Below are positions 25,895 through 33,024 of a stretch of DNA of 64,000 nt, one piece after another. Where the stretch lies: positions 62,001 to 126,000 of the forward strand of contig NZ_ATWY01000011.1 in assembly GCF_000421405.1 (NCBI RefSeq), given 5' to 3'. The stretch's first letter is position 1; each line of letters starts with the position of its first letter. The notes under the pieces were generated by a model that ran no database searches, was not told the origin of the DNA, and worked only from the letters and a program-made list of their open reading frames with translations. A program made the translations under genes and the position numbers. Origin of the DNA: Butyrivibrio sp. NC2007 (GTDB lineage: Bacteria; Bacillota; Clostridia; Lachnospirales; Lachnospiraceae).

Positions 25895-26455
25895 ATGAGC
25901 GATTACGAAGAGAGAGAAGAGTGCTGCTGCGGAGCAGACGAGGGATGTGGCGACGGCGGATGCTGTGGCGGATCAGAAGGCGGCTGCGGTGGATGCGGCG
26001 GATGCCATACATACGAGCCTGATTTTGAAGGCCAGAATATCGGTAAGACCTGCAGAACTCATTACACAGGAACATTTAATGACGGAACCAAGTTTGATTC
26101 ATCCTATGACAGAGGAGAACCTTTAGAGTTTATCTGCGGAACAGGAATGATGATTCACGGTTTTGATAAGGCTGTTGCAACAATGAATGTCGGAGATATC
26201 ATCGATATTCACTTAGAGCCTTCAGAAGCATATGGCGATGTTGATCCAAGTGCTTTTATTACAATGAATATTTCAGATCTTCCGGGATCAGAAGAGCTTA
26301 CAGTTGACCAGAAAGTTTACCTTCAGGATATCTACGGAAGGCCTATTCCTGTTAAGGTTACAGCCAAGGACGACACACAGATCACCTTCGATGCTAATCA
26401 CGAGATGGCAGGAAAAGAGCTTAATTTCAAAATAGAGCTTGTGGAAGTAAAATAA
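25895..26455 (+). CDS. FKBP-type peptidyl-prolyl isomerase (SlyD-like) with Cys/Gly-rich N-terminus
   Basis: Cytoplasmic proline isomerase/chaperone. Residues about 45-186 are an FKBP domain with a SlyD-like insert-in-flap layout: HYTGTFNDGTKFDSS, GTGMMIHGFDKAV, DIHLEPSEAYGDVD, and ITFDANHEMAGKELNF. Before it, residues 10-37 hold nine cysteines spaced by Gly (CCCG, GCG, CCGG, CGGCGGCH), a likely metal site. SlyD normally carries its metal-binding tail at the C-terminus. ATG 25895 follows GGAGG by nine bases; the longer frame from 25862 overlaps the promoter. 186 residues. Confidence 0.9.
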   Translation: MSDYEEREECCCGADEGCGDGGCCGGSEGGCGGCGGCHTYEPDFEGQNIGKTCRTHYTGTFNDGTKFDSSYDRGEPLEFICGTGMMIHGFDKAVATMNVGDIIDIHLEPSEAYGDVDPSAFITMNISDLPGSEELTVDQKVYLQDIYGRPIPVKVTAKDDTQITFDANHEMAGKELNFKIELVEVK

Positions 26456-26523
26456 AGTTTCATTTTGGCTTCTTTTTTGATGAAATAAATATTTATTTTC
26501 GCTAAATTTTATGCTTTTTTGTG

Positions 26524-26552
26524 TTGAAAACACCCTTTTTGTAGGTTAGTAT
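26524..26552 (+). promoter_or_regulatory. Probable promoter for the CAP-domain lipoprotein gene
   Basis: TTGAAA, 17-base spacer, TAGTAT, within the 158-base AT-rich gap 26456-26613. The rest of that gap shows only T-rich sequence after the FKBP stop and no strong terminator hairpin. Confidence 0.45.
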
Positions 26553-26613
26553 TTAGTTAAGAACATAGGTAATTATGTTTAGGTTGTGAAAAAGTGTACA
26601 GGAGTAATGGATT

Positions 26614-27177
26614 ATGAAGAAGTTAAGATTAAGAAGAGTACTTGCAATGACACTGACTGCTGTCATGACATTCACACTTCTTGCATGTGGTGCAACGAAT
26701 GATGCGATTGTCGATGATCAGGCTGCTGTCAGAGGTCTGGAAGAGGGAGCCGGAGAGATCTGGATTGATGATGAAGCAATTGCCCTTGCAGGATCAGCTG
26801 CATCATCTCAGGCAGCACTTGATGCCTGCACTGCTGTATTTAATATCATGAATCAGCAGAGAGTAGCAAGAGGTCTTTCAGCGCTTACTTGGAGCCAGCC
26901 ACTTACAGATGCTGCACAGGTTCGTGCTAATGAGATCACAACAATGTTCTCACACACAAGACCTAACGGATCAGCATTCTGGACAGTTGATTCAAATTGC
27001 CAGTATGGTGAGAATCTTGCTAAGCTGTATCAGTCAGCTGATGCTGTTTACACAGCATGGATGAATTCACCTACACACGCTGCTAATATTATGGATGGCG
27101 GATACAAGACAGTTGGTATCGCTATTTGCCAGACAGGCGACGGCAGCTGGTACTGGGCACAGGAATTTGGATATTAA
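26614..27177 (+). CDS. CAP (SCP/PR1) domain lipoprotein
   Basis: A 187-residue exported protein. The signal sequence MKKLRLRRVLAMTLTAVMTFTLLAC ends in a lipobox-like TLLAC, so it is probably lipid-anchored outside the membrane. Residues about 65-187 are a CAP domain of the short bacterial type, with NIMNQQRVARGLSALTW, the conserved MFSHTRPNG and YGENLA motifs, AWMNSPTHAANIMDGGYKTVGI, and a final WYWAQEFG. The His and Glu of the CAP cavity are present. The bacterial family is abundant in Firmicutes and of uncertain activity. It has its own promoter and terminator, so it is monocistronic. Confidence 0.9.
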   Translation: MKKLRLRRVLAMTLTAVMTFTLLACGATNDAIVDDQAAVRGLEEGAGEIWIDDEAIALAGSAASSQAALDACTAVFNIMNQQRVARGLSALTWSQPLTDAAQVRANEITTMFSHTRPNGSAFWTVDSNCQYGENLAKLYQSADAVYTAWMNSPTHAANIMDGGYKTVGIAICQTGDGSWYWAQEFGY

Positions 27178-27190
27178 ACGAGGAAAATTA

Positions 27191-27232
27191 AAAAACACAG
27201 TCACTTGCTTGCAAGAGTGACTGTGTTTTTTT
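27191..27232 (+). terminator. Rho-independent terminator after the CAP gene
   Basis: A 15-pair stem AAAAACACAGTCACT / AGTGACTGTGTTTTT around a 10-base loop, ending in a seven-T run. Confidence 0.95.
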
Positions 27233-27240
27233 ATTTGACG

Positions 27241-27362
27241 ACTAAACACCATGAGGAAAGAAGCGACGTGTCTTTATACGGCGCGATTTCCGAATGTGTT
27301 TAGTATTGCGAGAACGCAGTGGAGCAATGCGTTTAATATCCAACACGTAGATTCTTCGATTA
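27241..27362. other. Noncoding stretch with short inverted and direct repeats
   Basis: No plausible gene. ACTAAACAC (27241-27249) is inverted as GTGTTTAGT (27296-27304). TTCCGAATGTGTT occurs at 27288-27300 and again at 27450-27462, on the two sides of palindrome copy 2. AATGTGTTTAGTAT (from 27294) is echoed by AATGCGTTTAATAT (27326-27339). It could be a decayed mobile or repeat element; I do not recognise it. Confidence 0.5.
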
Positions 27363-27451
27363 AAGAAGTGAGTCAGTGGGGACGTTTCAGTTTGACTCAT
27401 TTTGCTTCACAAAATGAGTCAAACTGAAACGTCCCCACTGACTCACTTCTT
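27363..27451. repeat. Long palindromic repeat element, copy 2 (GGGGACGTTTCA family)
   Basis: Two perfectly complementary 42-base arms (27363-27404, 27410-27451) with loop CTTCA. The core matches copy 1 (2533-2606): TGAGTCA, GGGGACGTTTCA, TGACTCA and their complements. Heptamers are at 27369, 27393, 27415 and 27439. Differences from copy 1 occur in both arms together (CAGATTGA/TCAATCTG there, CAGTTTGA/TCAAACTG here), so base pairing is preserved. The outer AAGAA/TTCTT extends the palindrome beyond the shared part. Confidence 0.95.
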
Positions 27452-27467
27452 CCGAATGTGTTATAAT
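27438..27467 (+). promoter_or_regulatory. Promoter for the 56-residue gene, partly inside the palindrome
   Basis: Extended -10 TGTTATAAT (TATAAT at 27462-27467). CTGACT (27438-27443), in the right arm of palindrome copy 2, is a possible -35 with 18-base spacing. A second TATAAT is at 27479-27484 but has no clear -35. Confidence 0.6.
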
Positions 27468-27502
27468 ATAGTTGACTATATAATACCTGGGGAGGTGTTA
27501 CT

Positions 27503-27673
27503 ATGTTTGGAAAATCATCAAAGGACATCTACATCAACAACGAAACAAGACCACTGTCTGTTTCAGGTGCCAATGACAATCCTTACATGCAGGAGATGCT
27601 CAGAGGCGAAGAGAAGCGCCGTGAGAAAAACCGCGATGACATTCACAACAGACAGAACGGTTACATCAAGTAA
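27503..27673 (+). CDS. Small hydrophilic protein of unknown function
   Basis: 56 residues starting at ATG 27503, eight bases after a strong GGGGAGG and behind a good extended -10 promoter, with its own terminator. These signals make it a convincing gene although I do not recognise the family. The sequence begins MFGKSSKDIYINNETRPL and ends with a charged helix, MQEMLRGEEKRREKNRDD, then IHNRQNGYIK. No signal peptide or membrane segment. An overlapping frame (27402-27680) has no ribosome binding site and starts inside the palindrome, so it was rejected. Confidence 0.75.
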   Translation: MFGKSSKDIYINNETRPLSVSGANDNPYMQEMLRGEEKRREKNRDDIHNRQNGYIK

Positions 27674-27689
27674 ATATTGAAAACAAACA

Positions 27690-27726
27690 AAGCGCCTGCT
27701 TCTTTAACCTGAAGCAGGCGCTTTTT
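27690..27726. terminator. Bidirectional terminator between the small gene and pyrI
   Basis: A perfect 13-pair stem AAGCGCCTGCTTC / GAAGCAGGCGCTT with an eight-base loop. A T run follows on the plus side and an A-rich flank (T-rich on the minus strand) precedes it, so it can end both converging transcripts. Confidence 0.92.
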
Positions 27727-27738
27727 TGCAGTATAGCA

Positions 27739-28182
27739 TTAAAGTCTGTCTATGGTACTCTCTGAGTATTTCTCATCGCAGTATTTGCAGCGATAGATCT
27801 CTTTTCTCTCATCGGCGAGATAGAAGATCTGTGGCAGTTCCTGCTCGATTGATGAGATGCATCTTGGGTTGTGGCATCTGATAACTCCGGTGATCTCTTT
27901 AGGAAGAACCAAAGACCTCTTTTCGATGATCTCACCGGCCTTAATTACGTTTACCGTGATGTTGTGATCGATGAAAGCAAGTACGTCAAGGTCCAGGGAA
28001 TCGATGTCACATTCAACTTTAAGAATATCTTTTTTACCCATTGCCTTACTCTTGGCGTTCTTTATGATGGCAACTGTGGAATCGAGCTTATCAAGTCCAA
28101 GGTGTCTGTATATCTGCATGCTTTTTCCTGCCTGGATGTGGTCAAGAACAAAGCCTTCCTCTATTTTTCCAATATTAAGCAT
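27739..28182 (-). CDS. pyrI: Aspartate carbamoyltransferase regulatory subunit
   Basis: Allosteric zinc-binding subunit that confers nucleotide control on the PyrB catalytic trimer. The 147-residue protein has the N-terminal nucleotide-binding part (IQAGKSMQIYRHLGL) and a C-terminal zinc domain with the four cysteines in IRCHNPRC and YRCKYC. It starts after GGGAGG, 17 bases downstream of pyrB on the minus strand, so the two subunits are cotranscribed and made in balance. It ends near the bidirectional terminator. Many Firmicutes lack pyrI; its presence is typical of this clostridial group. Confidence 0.96.
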   Translation of the reverse strand: MLNIGKIEEGFVLDHIQAGKSMQIYRHLGLDKLDSTVAIIKNAKSKAMGKKDILKVECDIDSLDLDVLAFIDHNITVNVIKAGEIIEKRSLVLPKEITGVIRCHNPRCISSIEQELPQIFYLADERKEIYRCKYCDEKYSESTIDRL

Positions 28183-28199
28183 TATCTGTTCCTCCCGAT

Positions 28200-29120
28200 T
28201 TATTTGATATTAAGAAGTGTGAGTATCAGAGCCATTCTTACGTACAGTCCGTACTGAACCTGCTTAAAGTAAGCTGCCCTTGGGTCATCATCTATTTCAA
28301 CGGATATCTCATTTACCCTTGGGAGAGGGTGGAGAATATACATACTCTCTTTGGCTTTTGCCATTTTCTCTTTGTTGAGGATGTAGAAATCTTTGAGTCT
28401 TATGTAGTCTTCCTCGTTGAAGAAACGTTCCTTCTGAACTCTTGTCATGTAGAGGAAATCAAGCTGAGGCATTACTTCTTCAAGCTTTATTACTTCTTCA
28501 TAGGGGATGTTCTTTTGTGTGAGCATCTCTGTTATGTAATCGGGGACCCTTAGCTCTTTTGGCGAAATAAAGATAAAGCGGATGCCTTCATATCTGCTGA
28601 GGGCATTTATAAGTGAGTGGACGGTTCTGCCGAATTTAAGGTCTCCGCAAAGGCCTATGGTAAAGTCGCCGAGTTTGCCATATAAAGACCTGATGGTGAG
28701 AAGGTCTGTAAGGGTCTGGGTCGGATGCTGATGTCCGCCGTCACCTGCGTTGATCACCGGGATTCCTGATTTGGTGGCTGCTACCATAGGAGCACCTTCC
28801 TTGGGGTGTCTCATGGCGCAGATGTCTGCAAAGCAGGAGATTACCCTTATTGTGTCTGCAACGCTTTCTCCCTTGGCTGCAGAGGAATTTGATGCATCTG
28901 CAAAGCCCAGCGTTTTGCCGCCAAGGCGCAGCATTGCTGTCTCAAAGGACAGTCTTGTTCTGGTGCTTGGCTCATAGAAGCAGGTAGCAAGGATCTTGCC
29001 GTCACACTTGTGAGCATAGCCCTCCATGTTCCTTTCTATATCGCCTGCCAGGTCAAAAAGCTCTTCCAGCTCCTCCACTGAAAAGTCCAGAGGATTCATC
29101 ATGTGTCTTAATGTGTTCAT
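28200..29120 (-). CDS. pyrB: Aspartate carbamoyltransferase catalytic subunit
   Basis: Condenses carbamoyl phosphate with aspartate, the first committed step of pyrimidine synthesis. The 306-residue protein has the carbamoyl-phosphate site [43 protein letters not shown], and the aspartate-site region [10 protein letters not shown]. Starts at ATG 29120 after GGGAGAG. It is paired with pyrI immediately downstream. No PyrR-type attenuator is obvious in the 70 bases ahead of it, which hold only the hairpin at 29154-29184. Confidence 0.97.
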   Translation of the reverse strand: MNTLRHMMNPLDFSVEELEELFDLAGDIERNMEGYAHKCDGKILATCFYEPSTRTRLSFETAMLRLGGKTLGFADASNSSAAKGESVADTIRVISCFADICAMRHPKEGAPMVAATKSGIPVINAGDGGHQHPTQTLTDLLTIRSLYGKLGDFTIGLCGDLKFGRTVHSLINALSRYEGIRFIFISPKELRVPDYITEMLTQKNIPYEEVIKLEEVMPQLDFLYMTRVQKERFFNEEDYIRLKDFYILNKEKMAKAKESMYILHPLPRVNEISVEIDDDPRAAYFKQVQYGLYVRMALILTLLNIK

Positions 29121-29153
29121 ACTCTCTCCCTATTATTATTTTATACTTAATGT

Positions 29154-29184
29154 AAGCGCGTATCCTGAAATAGAATACGCGCTT
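29154..29184 (-). terminator. Hairpin between the DUF5050 gene and pyrB
   Basis: A 12-pair stem AAGCGCGTATCC / GAATACGCGCTT with one wobble and a seven-base loop. There is no clear U run on either strand, so it is a weak terminator or an RNA-processing/attenuation structure ahead of pyrB. Confidence 0.4.
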
Positions 29185-29190
29185 AATTCA

Positions 29191-30204
29191 TTAATTCGCT
29201 ATGACTGTAAATGCCGACGCGGGAGCCGACAGATCTACAGGAATGTGAAAGTAAGTATTGTCGTCACCAAATACTTTGAAATATACATAACGGCTTGTCA
29301 CATTAATGCTGTTGACAACGCCTTCGAAGAGAACAACTTTATTGCCACCGTCCAGATCGCATCTGCGAAGAGAAGGATTCATGGCATTTGAATAGGAATA
29401 GTAAATATGATTGTTATCAATAGTGAAACAATCGCATCTGTCTGAAGTAACCAGCTGCTGCTCGCCGTTTGTGAGATTGGTTCTCCAGAGGCTGTAGTTG
29501 GAGGTTCCGTTGAGGTAATAAAGGTATCCGTCCTTGACTACAGGGAAGAAATAAAAACCACTTATAACAGGAGTGGTAATATCGCCGTCCTTTGTATGGA
29601 GAGCGTGAATATCATGATCATTGTTAACGCCGGTGTAATAGATAATACCGTTGTCATAACACATAGGAGAGATGAGCTCATCCGCCACCAGAGTGTTGTC
29701 TTTCTTGTTGCACTTGATCTTGTGAAGAGTTCCGCCATTGGCATCCTTGATCTGATAGTAGAGGTATTCTCCGCAGAGCTGGGTCTCGCCACAGAAATCT
29801 CTGACGAGGCAAACCTGATCGCGGCCGGAAGTCTTGCATCTGTAGATACCGTACTGTTTGGAAGCTGCGCCAAGACCTGTGACCTTGGAGGATTTGCTGG
29901 TGGAATCCATATAGAAATAAAGATATCCGTTAGCACCGCTGATATATTTGCAGCCCATGCTTGTAAGGCGCTTGGGCTTGGACTCATCAACATTCATGGA
30001 ATAAAGGCATCCATCGTCATATGCATTTGAAAAATATACTTTGCCGTCCATTTCAAAAAACAGACCGCCGTTTTGCATGTTGCCGGGAATATTACCTGAA
30101 TCGGTAGGACTCATAGGGACATGTTTATCAATGAAATAGAGAGTAAGAGCACCGGTTATGACCAGAAGCATCAGTATGAAAAACAGTGCAAATTTCTTAT
30201 TCAT
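29191..30204 (-). CDS. DUF5050-type membrane-anchored beta-propeller-like protein
   Basis: 337 residues with one N-terminal transmembrane segment (FALFFILMLLVITGALTLYFI), then a predicted extracellular domain. That domain is built of repeated YxYY-type strands (GYLYFYMDS, EYLYYQIKD, GIIYYTGV, GYLYYLNG, NHIYYSYS, RYVYFKVF), each about 45-50 residues apart. This matches the DUF5050 group of secreted repeat proteins. The function is unknown; a surface binding or sensing role is a guess. It starts at ATG 30204 after GGAGGG, behind a good promoter, and is followed by pyrB in the same direction. Confidence 0.8.
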   Translation of the reverse strand: MNKKFALFFILMLLVITGALTLYFIDKHVPMSPTDSGNIPGNMQNGGLFFEMDGKVYFSNAYDDGCLYSMNVDESKPKRLTSMGCKYISGANGYLYFYMDSTSKSSKVTGLGAASKQYGIYRCKTSGRDQVCLVRDFCGETQLCGEYLYYQIKDANGGTLHKIKCNKKDNTLVADELISPMCYDNGIIYYTGVNNDHDIHALHTKDGDITTPVISGFYFFPVVKDGYLYYLNGTSNYSLWRTNLTNGEQQLVTSDRCDCFTIDNNHIYYSYSNAMNPSLRRCDLDGGNKVVLFEGVVNSINVTSRYVYFKVFGDDNTYFHIPVDLSAPASAFTVIAN

Positions 30205-30223
30205 TCTTTTCCCTCCGCTTTTT

Positions 30224-30253
30224 ATTATATAGCGAGTGTCTTCTTGCTATCAA
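30224..30253 (-). promoter_or_regulatory. Promoter for the DUF5050 gene
   Basis: On the minus strand: TTGATA (30253-30248), an 18-base spacer, and consensus TATAAT (30229-30224). It is divergent from pheA. The plus-strand counterpart for pheA is less clear (TTGTTA at 30262, then AATAAT at 30285). Confidence 0.65.
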
Positions 30254-30317
30254 GAAGTAATTTGTTATATCATTAATCATGTAAAATAATGGAAAAAGTA
30301 CGTGGAGGAGCAGACAC

Positions 30318-31445
30318 TTGGATTTAAAGGACCTGAGAAAACAGATTGATGAGATAGATTCTTCTTTAGTTGAGCTATATGAAAAGAGGATGGAAGTCTC
30401 TTCTGCAATTGCGGATTACAAGATAGAAAACGGCAAAAAAGTCTATGACAGGGAGAGGGAGCTTGAGAAGATAAAGACCGTAAAGAGCCTTACCCATTCT
30501 GAGTTTAACAGTATCGGGGTGGAAGAGCTCTTTTCCCAGATAATGTCTATGTCAAGAAAGCTTCAGTATCAGAAGCTCTCTGAAAAAGGCGCATCGCTGA
30601 GACTTCCCTTTATTCAGATAGATTCTCTTTTGGATTCTGCCAGGAGAGTCTGCTACCAGGGGGCAGAGGGAGCCTATTCTGAAGAAGCAACCATCAGATT
30701 CTTCGGAGAGGGTGTAAACAGTTTTCACGTGGATACCTTCAGAGATGCCTTCGGAGCACTGGAGGATGGAAGCGCAGACTACGCGGTTCTTCCCATAGAG
30801 AATTCCACAGCGGGCATTGTCAGTGAAGTATACGACCTTCTGACTGAGTATGAGAATTACATTGTAGGAGAGCAGATAATTGACATAAAGCACTGTCTTT
30901 TAGGCATTCCCGGTGCAAAGCTTGAGGACATACAGACTGTTTATTCTCATCCACAGTCACTTATGCAGTCATCAAGATTCCTTGCAGAGCACAGTGATAT
31001 CAAACAGATAAGCATGAAGAATAACGCCTTTGCAGCAAGGAAGGTCTCTGAGGATAAAGACAAGACCCAGGCGGCCATAGCAAGTAAGAGGGCCGGAGAG
31101 ATTTATGGTCTTGAAATTATAAAAGAGGCTATAAATCAGGCGGAGTCCAATTCCACTAGATTTATAGTTGTTACCAATCAAAAGGTATTCCTTAAGGGGG
31201 CAGGCAAGATCAGCCTGTGCCTTGAGATTCCTCATGAGGCAGGATCTTTGTACCACATCATGTCTCACTTTATCTACAACGGCCTTAACATGACCAAGAT
31301 AGAGTCAAGGCCAATTGAGGACAGAAACTGGGAGTACAGATTCTTTATCGACTTCGACGGAAATCTAGAGGACAGTTCTGTTAAGAACGCTTTAAGAGGC
31401 CTTAGAGAAGAAGCAAAGATGATGAAGATTCTTGGAAATTACTAA
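30318..31445 (+). CDS. pheA: Bifunctional chorismate mutase / prephenate dehydratase
   Basis: Converts chorismate through prephenate to phenylpyruvate for phenylalanine. Residues 1-90 are the AroQ chorismate mutase (LRKQIDEIDSSLVELYEKRM). Residues about 108-285 are the prephenate dehydratase (CYQGAEGAYSEEAT, NSTAGIVSEVYDLL, and the catalytic Thr region SNSTRFIVV). The C-terminus is a Phe-binding ACT domain with the ESRP motif (KIESRPI), indicating feedback inhibition. The start codon is TTG 30318 after GGAGGAG. Followed 21 bases later by ppx, so it may head a longer operon. Confidence 0.95.
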   Translation: MDLKDLRKQIDEIDSSLVELYEKRMEVSSAIADYKIENGKKVYDRERELEKIKTVKSLTHSEFNSIGVEELFSQIMSMSRKLQYQKLSEKGASLRLPFIQIDSLLDSARRVCYQGAEGAYSEEATIRFFGEGVNSFHVDTFRDAFGALEDGSADYAVLPIENSTAGIVSEVYDLLTEYENYIVGEQIIDIKHCLLGIPGAKLEDIQTVYSHPQSLMQSSRFLAEHSDIKQISMKNNAFAARKVSEDKDKTQAAIASKRAGEIYGLEIIKEAINQAESNSTRFIVVTNQKVFLKGAGKISLCLEIPHEAGSLYHIMSHFIYNGLNMTKIESRPIEDRNWEYRFFIDFDGNLEDSSVKNALRGLREEAKMMKILGNY

Positions 31446-31466
31446 TTAGCGTTTTAAGGAGCGAAT

Positions 31467-33014
31467 ATGACCGGTGAAGTTTTTGCAGCAATTGATGTTG
31501 GCTCATATGAAATGGCAATGAAGATCTTTGAGCTCTCCGACAAGAACGGAGTAAGGGAGCTTGATCACGTAAGACATCGCATGGATCTTGGAACAGAAAC
31601 TTATGCCAAGGGAAGTATCAGCAGTAGCCATGTTGATGAGCTGATAAGGATTCTCTCTGAGTTTCGCCAGAAAATGAAGGAGTACGGGGCAACTCACTAC
31701 AAGGCCTACGGAACCAGCGCCATCAGAGAGACCAGAGATATCGTGATCCTTCAGGAGCTCATCAGGCAGAGGACCCATCTGCATATCGATGTACTGAGTA
31801 ACTCTGAACAGAGATTTCTTGATTATAAGTCCATCGCTCTTAAGAATGAACAGTTCCAGGAGGTTATCAAAAAACCTACTGCGATCATCGATATTGGCGG
31901 CGGAAGTATTCAGATATCGCTGTTTGAGAAGGATGCTCTTATCGCAACCCAGAACCTTAAGACCGGTGTATTAAGACTTAATGCTGTCATGCAGACAGTG
32001 CATGCCACAAGAAGAGAGTATCCCGAACTTATTTCTGAACTTGTAAATTCTCAGCTCGCTGTCTTTTCCAAGATGTATTTAAAAGACAGAAGAGTTGAAA
32101 ACCTGATAATTATCGACGACTATGTATCACCTGTACTCAGAAAGTTTAAGAGTGAAGGCAAGGTCATAGGTTATGCGTCTAATGAGGAGTACAGACAGGT
32201 ACTTGAGAATGCAGCGGATATCAACGCAAGGCAGGTAGCCAAGAAACTCGATATCCCTGAAGAGAACGTATCTCTCCTGTATGTTTCCGCTATCCTTATA
32301 AAGTGCATCATGGATATCACCAATGCCGAGAACCTATGGGCTCCGGGCGTTACTTTATGTGATGGCATCGCCTATGAATACGCTGAGAAAAAGAACTTTA
32401 TCAAGTCGCCCCACGATTTTGAACATGATATCATTTCCTGCGCTCAGAACATCTCCAAGAGATATATGGGAAGTAAGTCAAGAAGAGAGACTCTGCAGCA
32501 GATTGCGCTGGCGATATTTGACAACACCAAGAAGTTCCACGGACTTGGAAAAAGAGAGCGCCTTCTTTTGCAGGTTGCAACAATGCTCCATGACTGTGGC
32601 AAATACATCAGTATGGTCAACCTCGGAGACTGCTCCTACAACATCATCATGTCTACGGAGATCATAGGTCTTTCTCACAAGGAGAGGACCATTGTGGCCA
32701 ACGTTGTAAGGTACAATCACGAAGAATTCGACTACTTCGGCAGTAAGAGTCCTTATCTCGAGGGCCTTTCACAGGAGGAATACCTTGTGGTTGCCAAGCT
32801 CACGGCAATCCTTCGTGTTGCCAACGGCCTTGACAGAACACACAAGCAGAAGTTCAAGGACATTAAGGTCAGCATAAAAGACAAACAGCTTATCATCAAC
32901 ATTGATACAAGGGCGGACATCACGCTGGAGAAGGGCCTGTTCACCAACAGAGCGGCCTTCTTTGAAGAAGTATTTGGCATAATGCCGGTCATCAAACAAA
33001 AGAAAATGATGTGA
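31467..33014 (+). CDS. ppx: Ppx/GppA family exopolyphosphatase with C-terminal HD domain
   Basis: Predicted hydrolase of polyphosphate or (p)ppGpp in the cytoplasm. The ASKHA-fold N-terminus has AAIDVGSYEMAMKIFEL (phosphate-1 loop; Tyr replaces the usual Asn/Ser), YGTSAIRE, and the IDIGGGSIQISLF loop. Residues about 320-500 are an HD-like helical domain with VATMLHDCGKYI. 515 residues, standard for the two-domain form. It lies ten bases before ppk, pairing polyphosphate breakdown with synthesis in one operon. GppA activity cannot be excluded from sequence. Confidence 0.92.
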   Translation: MTGEVFAAIDVGSYEMAMKIFELSDKNGVRELDHVRHRMDLGTETYAKGSISSSHVDELIRILSEFRQKMKEYGATHYKAYGTSAIRETRDIVILQELIRQRTHLHIDVLSNSEQRFLDYKSIALKNEQFQEVIKKPTAIIDIGGGSIQISLFEKDALIATQNLKTGVLRLNAVMQTVHATRREYPELISELVNSQLAVFSKMYLKDRRVENLIIIDDYVSPVLRKFKSEGKVIGYASNEEYRQVLENAADINARQVAKKLDIPEENVSLLYVSAILIKCIMDITNAENLWAPGVTLCDGIAYEYAEKKNFIKSPHDFEHDIISCAQNISKRYMGSKSRRETLQQIALAIFDNTKKFHGLGKRERLLLQVATMLHDCGKYISMVNLGDCSYNIIMSTEIIGLSHKERTIVANVVRYNHEEFDYFGSKSPYLEGLSQEEYLVVAKLTAILRVANGLDRTHKQKFKDIKVSIKDKQLIINIDTRADITLEKGLFTNRAAFFEEVFGIMPVIKQKKMM

Positions 33015-33024
33015 GGAATAGCAA

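Noticed and set aside
27402..27680. 92-residue plus-strand frame over the palindrome and the small gene
   Set aside because: It starts in the palindrome loop region without a ribosome binding site. The overlapping 56-residue frame at 27503 has the strong GGGGAGG, so that one was kept.
27871..28257. 128-residue plus-strand frame opposite pyrI/pyrB
   Set aside because: pyrI is unmistakable on the minus strand, with all four zinc cysteines. The plus frame has no start signals.
29121..29190. PyrR-type attenuator ahead of pyrB
   Set aside because: The gap holds just one hairpin without a U run and no alternative antiterminator pairing that could be drawn with confidence.
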